Of a DNA stretch of 64,000 bases, positions 59,994 through 64,000 are shown in pieces. The notes under the pieces were generated by a model, which saw only the letters and a list, made by a program, of their open reading frames with translations, made no database searches and was not told the DNA's origin. The stretch comes from Sinorhizobium chiapasense (GTDB lineage Bacteria; Pseudomonadota; Alphaproteobacteria; Rhizobiales; Rhizobiaceae), in contig NZ_CP133152.1 of the NCBI RefSeq assembly GCF_036488675.1, positions 992,001 to 1,056,000 on the forward strand. Reading direction: 5' to 3'. The position numbers were made by a program, and so were the translations under genes. Position 1 is the stretch's first letter. Every line of letters begins with the position of its first letter.

Positions 59994-60356
59994 TCAGCGA
60001 TTACTGTCGGTCTTGCCGGATTTGCCGGGCACGCCGTCATTGCCGCCGTTGCCGAAGCCGTTGTTGCCCTTCGGGCCCTTGCCGCCGCCGTCACCGTCTC
60101 CGTCTCCGTCGCCATCACCGTCACCGTCTCCGTCGCCATCACCGTCACCATCACCGTCGCCGTCGCCGTCGCCGTCTCCGTCACCATCACCGTCGCCGTC
60201 TCCGTCACCGTCGCCATCGCCACCTGTCCCGGTGTCGTCGGCCTTCGCAACATCGATCGTGAACGGAGCAGCGAATGCCGCCAGCAATGCTGCCGCCGTG
60301 GAAATGGTGAGAATACGCCGCAGTTCATCTACTGTATCTTCGCTGTTTTTATCCAT
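59994..60356 (-). CDS. Secreted Gly-Asp repeat protein
   Basis: Protein of 120 residues with a signal peptide (LRRILTISTAAALLAAFAAPFTIDVAKA), about 22 consecutive Gly-Asp dipeptides, and a C-terminal Gly/Asn-rich tail (GPKGNNGFGNGGNDG). The repeat is encoded by a hexanucleotide tract at about 60090-60220, prone to length change. The alternating acidic repeat suggests calcium or cation binding outside the cytoplasm, but it does not match the RTX nonapeptide. It is paralogous to 59000-59287 through the signal region and terminator. Confidence 0.68.
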   Translation of the reverse strand: MDKNSEDTVDELRRILTISTAAALLAAFAAPFTIDVAKADDTGTGGDGDGDGDGDGDGDGDGDGDGDGDGDGDGDGDGDGDGDGDGDGDGGGKGPKGNNGFGNGGNDGVPGKSGKTDSNR

Positions 60357-60784
60357 AACGTTCTCCCTTTCTCCTTGATTGCAGGATCAGAAAAAGTAAA
60401 ACTCTCTTTTCAGGATCCAGTTTTATGTATTTTTTGGGTTAGGTTGCGCCTATTGGTGATACAACCGAAACACTCAGTCACCGCATGTTAGGTTAGCGTA
60501 AGAATTTCCGGCTAAGCACAGGCAATTACGGAACCTGAGAAAGGATTTTCCTGACAAACTGGTCGCTATATCATAATCATCCTTCCGGATTAATTCTTTC
60601 TGCTACTATGGATGCAACCGCAGCGCGGCATCCTTGCGACGGGTCGGTCTGCAGCAGGACCGATCGGCTCGGCGCCTCGCCAACCGCCACCAGACCTGCC
60701 TGCTCCGCACGCGGATTGTCAAATCGCTTGGGAACAAAGGGCGATGAACCGTGTTGAGGCAGCACAGGATTCAAATCACCCGCA
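60357..60784. other. Intergenic region before treY
   Basis: The left part is AT-rich and should hold the leftward promoter of the Gly-Asp gene. The right part (60610-60780) is GC-rich and open in two frames, but neither frame has a plausible start or recognisable protein. It may carry the treY promoter or a decayed gene; I saw nothing definite. Confidence 0.5.
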
Positions 60785-63415
60785 ATGCAATTGCCCAACG
60801 CAACCTACCGCCTTCAATTTCGAAACGGGATGGACTTCGCAAAAGCCGCAGAGCTGGTCCCTCATCTCGTCGGCCTGGGCATATCCCATCTTTACGCCTC
60901 GCCGATATTTTCGGCCGTACACGGCTCGACGCATGGCTACGATGTCGTCGACTTTAACGAGATCGACCCCGCTCTGGGCGGTCGCGAGGGATTCTCGCGG
61001 CTGGTCCGCCGCCTGAAAGCGCAAGGGCTCGGGATAATCCTGGACATCGTCCCGAACCACATGGCTGCGGGCCTCGAGAACAAATGGTGGCACAACGTCA
61101 TCGAATGGGGGCGTTCCAGCACCTTTGCCGGTCATTTTGATATCGACTGGCGGTCGCCTCTCACTCTGCCCTTCCTGGAGCAGTCTTTTGACGAGGTGCT
61201 CGCCGCCGGCAACATCCGGCTCGCCCTGGACAACAAGCGCAATTGCTTGGCGCTCAAGTATTACGACGCGCCGTATCCGCTCAATCCGGCCACGTATCCG
61301 GCAATTCTCAAGGAAGCGAACCCCGCTCTCGAAAGGATCGCTGCCATTGCCGCAGCGGCCGGACCAACGGACACGGCACATCTTCATTCCGAGGTTTCTT
61401 CGATGCTGAAGACGCCCGCGACCGCTGCCGAGTTGGACGAGGTTCTCGAACGGCTCTCCGCCGACCAGGATCATCTGCGGCGCCTGCATCAGATGCAGGG
61501 CTGGCGACTTACAAGCTGGAAGACGGCGCGGGACCATCTGAGCTATCGCCGGTTCTTCGAAGTAGCCGGTCTCGTCGGCATGCGCGTCGAGGACCCGTCC
61601 GTCTTCGCGGACACTCATCGACTGACTCTGGATCTCATCAAGGAAGGCTTGGCCGACGGATTGCGGGTCGACCACATCGACGGGCTTGCCGATCCCGAGG
61701 CCTATCTCCGCCGGTTGCGGCAGCACGCAGGCAATAGCACCTACATCGTCGTCGAGAAGATATTGGGAGCGAACGAAACGCTGCCACAGGATTGGCCTGT
61801 CGACGGTACCACAGGCTACGAGTTCATCTCCGCCCCGGCCGACCTCCTGACCAACGAGCAGCCTTCGTCCCGGCTTTCGAGCGAGGCGCAGAGATCGGCG
61901 GCGGAAAAGGCGGTCCTCGACTGCAAGCTGCAACTGCTGGGCCACAATTTCAACGCCGAAGTCATGCGGCTCGCCAGGCTTGCTGCGGGCAGCGAAAACA
62001 ACGGCGGTTCCTCACCCGACAGCGGCCGGATCATCGAGGCTGTTCATCACTTGATCGCGGCGCTGCCCGTCTATCGGACCTATGTCAGCGACCGCGGCCC
62101 AACCGAGCACGACAGCCGGGTCCTCGACGCGATCGAATCGAAGGCAACGGCCGCCGCACCCGCTGCCGGTGCCGAGATAGCCTTCATTATAGCCGCGCTA
62201 AGGTCGAAAAGCAGTTTGGCGGGTGAGGAGTTACAGGCCGGGATCCGGACGCGTTTTCAGCAATTGAGCGGCGCCGTCATGGCCAAGGCGGTCGAGGACA
62301 CCTTCTTCTACAGACGGACCGATTACCTTGCCGCAAACGAAGTGGGGGCCGATCCATTCTGGAGGCCGGGGGGCGTCGCCCGCTTTCATCGGATGATGAG
62401 GGATCGCGCCCGCGACATGCCAAACGGCCTGTCGGCAACGTCGACGCATGACACCAAGCGCGGTGAGGACGCACGCGCCCGTCTCTATACCATCAGCGAG
62501 GCACCGGACGTCTGGGCAGCCTCGTTGGCGCGTTGGCACGACATGAATGCCGAGCGGATCCGCCGCCTCCCAGGCGGCGACGCGCCCGAGGCGTCCGTAG
62601 AACAGTTCCTCTACCAGAGCCTGCTTGGCATCTGGCCCATCAAGCCCGCTCTCGATGAAGACGTTCTTTCCGCGCTGCGCGAGCGCCTTGGCGGATTTGC
62701 CGTTAAAGCGCTCCGAGAAGCAAAGCTCAGGACGAGCTGGGAGTCTCCGGACGAGCGCTATGAAATGGCGGTGACCGCCTTTCTCTCGGATCTCCTCGAT
62801 TTGCAAAACCGAATATTTCTCGAAAACTTCGAGAGAACGGCGAGGCCCTTCATCCAGGCCGGCTTGATCAACAGCCTCTCGCAAACCCTGGTCAAAGTGA
62901 CCGCACCGGGAGTTCCGGATATTTATCAAGGCAGCGAGCGTCTCGACTTCAGCCTCGTCGATCCTGATAACCGCCGGCGTTTTTCACCACGACCCTCGCT
63001 CTCCGCCCTTCCGCGCGTGCCGACCGCCGGCAATTTCGAAGACTGCAAGCAAGCGTTGATCGGAACATGCCTCATCTATCGTAAAAACAGGGGCTCGGAC
63101 CTGTTCACGAGAGGCGGCTATCTTCCCTTGCAGCTGCGAGGCCCCGCCTCCCGCAACGCCGCCGCCTTCATGCGCCACACCGAAAACCACTTTTCGATCA
63201 CGGTGGTCCCGCGCCTCATCTTCCGCCATACGGACGGGGACCGGCTGTCCGTTCTTCCGGGCCTCTGGCAGGACACCTGTCTCGTATGGCCCGATGGCCG
63301 CGATCTCATGCGATTGCGGAATCTCGCCACCGACGACGTCGTTGAGCCTCAGCGCCACGTTCCTATCGCGAACCTCCTGCGCGGCTTCGCCGTTGCCTGC
63401 CTCGTTCCGGCGTGA
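60785..63415 (+). CDS. treY: Maltooligosyltrehalose synthase
   Basis: GH13 enzyme of 876 residues that converts the reducing-end maltose unit of maltooligosaccharides to a trehalose unit. It begins at the family-typical MQLPNATYRLQFR. GH13 motifs are DIVPNH (87-92), GLRVDHIDGL with the nucleophile near Asp296, and VVEKIL with the acid near Glu324; DTKRGEDARAR follows in the C-terminal half. The ribosome site is weak. The usual partners treZ and treX are not adjacent, so trehalose release depends on a treZ elsewhere. Confidence 0.93.
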   Translation: MQLPNATYRLQFRNGMDFAKAAELVPHLVGLGISHLYASPIFSAVHGSTHGYDVVDFNEIDPALGGREGFSRLVRRLKAQGLGIILDIVPNHMAAGLENKWWHNVIEWGRSSTFAGHFDIDWRSPLTLPFLEQSFDEVLAAGNIRLALDNKRNCLALKYYDAPYPLNPATYPAILKEANPALERIAAIAAAAGPTDTAHLHSEVSSMLKTPATAAELDEVLERLSADQDHLRRLHQMQGWRLTSWKTARDHLSYRRFFEVAGLVGMRVEDPSVFADTHRLTLDLIKEGLADGLRVDHIDGLADPEAYLRRLRQHAGNSTYIVVEKILGANETLPQDWPVDGTTGYEFISAPADLLTNEQPSSRLSSEAQRSAAEKAVLDCKLQLLGHNFNAEVMRLARLAAGSENNGGSSPDSGRIIEAVHHLIAALPVYRTYVSDRGPTEHDSRVLDAIESKATAAAPAAGAEIAFIIAALRSKSSLAGEELQAGIRTRFQQLSGAVMAKAVEDTFFYRRTDYLAANEVGADPFWRPGGVARFHRMMRDRARDMPNGLSATSTHDTKRGEDARARLYTISEAPDVWAASLARWHDMNAERIRRLPGGDAPEASVEQFLYQSLLGIWPIKPALDEDVLSALRERLGGFAVKALREAKLRTSWESPDERYEMAVTAFLSDLLDLQNRIFLENFERTARPFIQAGLINSLSQTLVKVTAPGVPDIYQGSERLDFSLVDPDNRRRFSPRPSLSALPRVPTAGNFEDCKQALIGTCLIYRKNRGSDLFTRGGYLPLQLRGPASRNAAAFMRHTENHFSITVVPRLIFRHTDGDRLSVLPGLWQDTCLVWPDGRDLMRLRNLATDDVVEPQRHVPIANLLRGFAVACLVPA

Positions 63416-63430
63416 CCGATCACCGCCACC

Positions 63431-64000
63431 TCAGGGGACCAGTACGATCTTCCCAGTCGTTTGCCGACTCTCGAGCGCCCTGTGCGCATCTGCGGCCCGC
63501 GTGAGCGGAAAGTACCCGCCGTCGATCACCCTGAGCAGCCCCTTTTCAGCCTGATGGAAGAGATCGGCGAGGTCGGTCTTCAAGTCGGCGGCTGTCAGGA
63601 GAGGAAGCAGGGCGAACCCGTGTAGGGACTGGTTTCGCGAGAACATCGCCTCCATTTCGGCCGAACCGAGACCGAACCGGCCCAAGGCGCCGAAAACCAG
63701 TTCGCCGCCGGGTGCGAGGAGATCCAGCGCCGCTTTCGTGAATGGGCCACCGATCAAGTCGTATATGATATCGATGCGCCTACCGTTGAGCGTTTCCTTG
63801 AGGGTCGCTGTCCAATTCGGCAGTGTGTAGTCGACGCCGATGTCGGCGCACAGAGAGCGTACCAAGTCCAGCTTGGCATCCGAGCTTGCCGTCGCCACGA
63901 TCGATCGGGCTCCGGCGCTCTTCGCCAGCTGGATCAGCAGCGAACCGACCCCGCCCGCGGCGGCAGTCATCAGGATCGTCTTTCCTTTCGATGGGCTTTG
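63431..64000 (-). CDS. Zinc-type alcohol dehydrogenase/quinone oxidoreductase (5' end beyond window)
   Basis: C-terminal part, at least 189 residues, of an MDR-family NADPH:quinone oxidoreductase-like protein. The Rossmann motif TAAAGGVGSLLIQLAKSAGA is present, as is IDIIYDLIGGPFTKAALDLLAPGGELVFGALG. The frame is open through base 64000 (TILM preceded by SPSKGK), so the N-terminal catalytic domain lies outside. It converges with treY with a 15-base gap. Confidence 0.88.
   Translation of the reverse strand, partial: QSPSKGKTILMTAAAGGVGSLLIQLAKSAGARSIVATASSDAKLDLVRSLCADIGVDYTLPNWTATLKETLNGRRIDIIYDLIGGPFTKAALDLLAPGGELVFGALGRFGLGSAEMEAMFSRNQSLHGFALLPLLTAADLKTDLADLFHQAEKGLLRVIDGGYFPLTRAADAHRALESRQTTGKIVLVP

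Noticed and set aside
59006..60220. Regular short repeats that might look like CRISPR
   Set aside because: They are 3- and 6-base coding microsatellites without spacers of constant length, and no cas genes are near.
59596..60378. 260-codon plus-strand frame with a Ser-Pro repeat
   Set aside because: The repeat is the complement of the Gly-Asp tract. The signal peptide, paralogy and terminator support the minus-strand gene, and this frame does not match the LysR fragment it crosses.
60577..60798. 73-codon minus-strand frame upstream of treY
   Set aside because: No ribosome site or recognisable protein, and it overlaps the treY start.

Overview
The window reads as accessory-replicon DNA of an alphaproteobacterium of the Sinorhizobium/Ensifer kind. 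This is inferred from the GC-rich coding, the density of ABC transporter operons with their own regulators, the rhizobial intergenic palindromes (CTAGAGC repeats, RIME-like double hairpins) and families such as DUF982 and cytochrome-linked PuuD. I found no rRNA, tRNA, IS transposase, CRISPR array or prophage genes.

Layout. 1-4056: sugar ABC transporter (binding protein cut by the left edge, two permeases) with a Gfo/Idh/MocA dehydrogenase. 4248-8107: glycine-betaine-type transporter in the order and sizes of E. coli yehZYXW. 8328-13024: DUF4126 membrane protein, flavoprotein disulfide reductase, small secreted protein, dimethylargininase, AhpD-like protein, OsmC protein. 13172-19137: peptide-type ABC transporter with an XRE-cupin regulator. 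19270-25765: GAF protein, then a fucU / double aldehyde dehydrogenase / deoC / deoR group and a GntR regulator. 26027-31194: ABC transporter with a Tat-exported binding protein plus an Asp/Glu/hydantoin racemase. 31333-38957: alpha-2-macroglobulin and penicillin-binding protein 1C. 39047-40742: DUF982 protein and two Hsp20 chaperones. 40807-46743: the complete glyoxylate-to-glycerate route (gcl, hyi, glxR, glycerate kinase) with a divergent IclR regulator. 46816-54817: a lower-GC catabolic cluster (LysR, ThDP enzyme, TctC receptor, aldehyde dehydrogenase, amidohydrolase, unknown protein, Rieske ferredoxin, truncated ORF). 54807-55050: decayed 3' remnant of a second iclR gene. 55084-57668: guanine deaminase and urate hydroxylase. 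57909-60356: LysR gene and two paralogous acidic secreted proteins in an apparent tandem duplication. 60785-63415: maltooligosyltrehalose synthase. 63431-64000: quinone oxidoreductase cut by the right edge.

How the parts fit. Guanine and urate breakdown leads through allantoin to glyoxylate, the substrate of gcl, so iclR-gcl-hyi-glxR-ttuD and guaD-puuD look like one purine-nitrogen/glyoxylate locus. The 8-kb catabolic cluster sits between the two halves, bounded on one side by intact iclR and on the other by the iclR remnant, and looks like a foreign insertion. Its gene content does not match a pathway I can name and it is the best candidate here for undescribed biology. The second candidate is the duplicated unit encoding Asp-rich and Gly-Asp-repeat secreted proteins.
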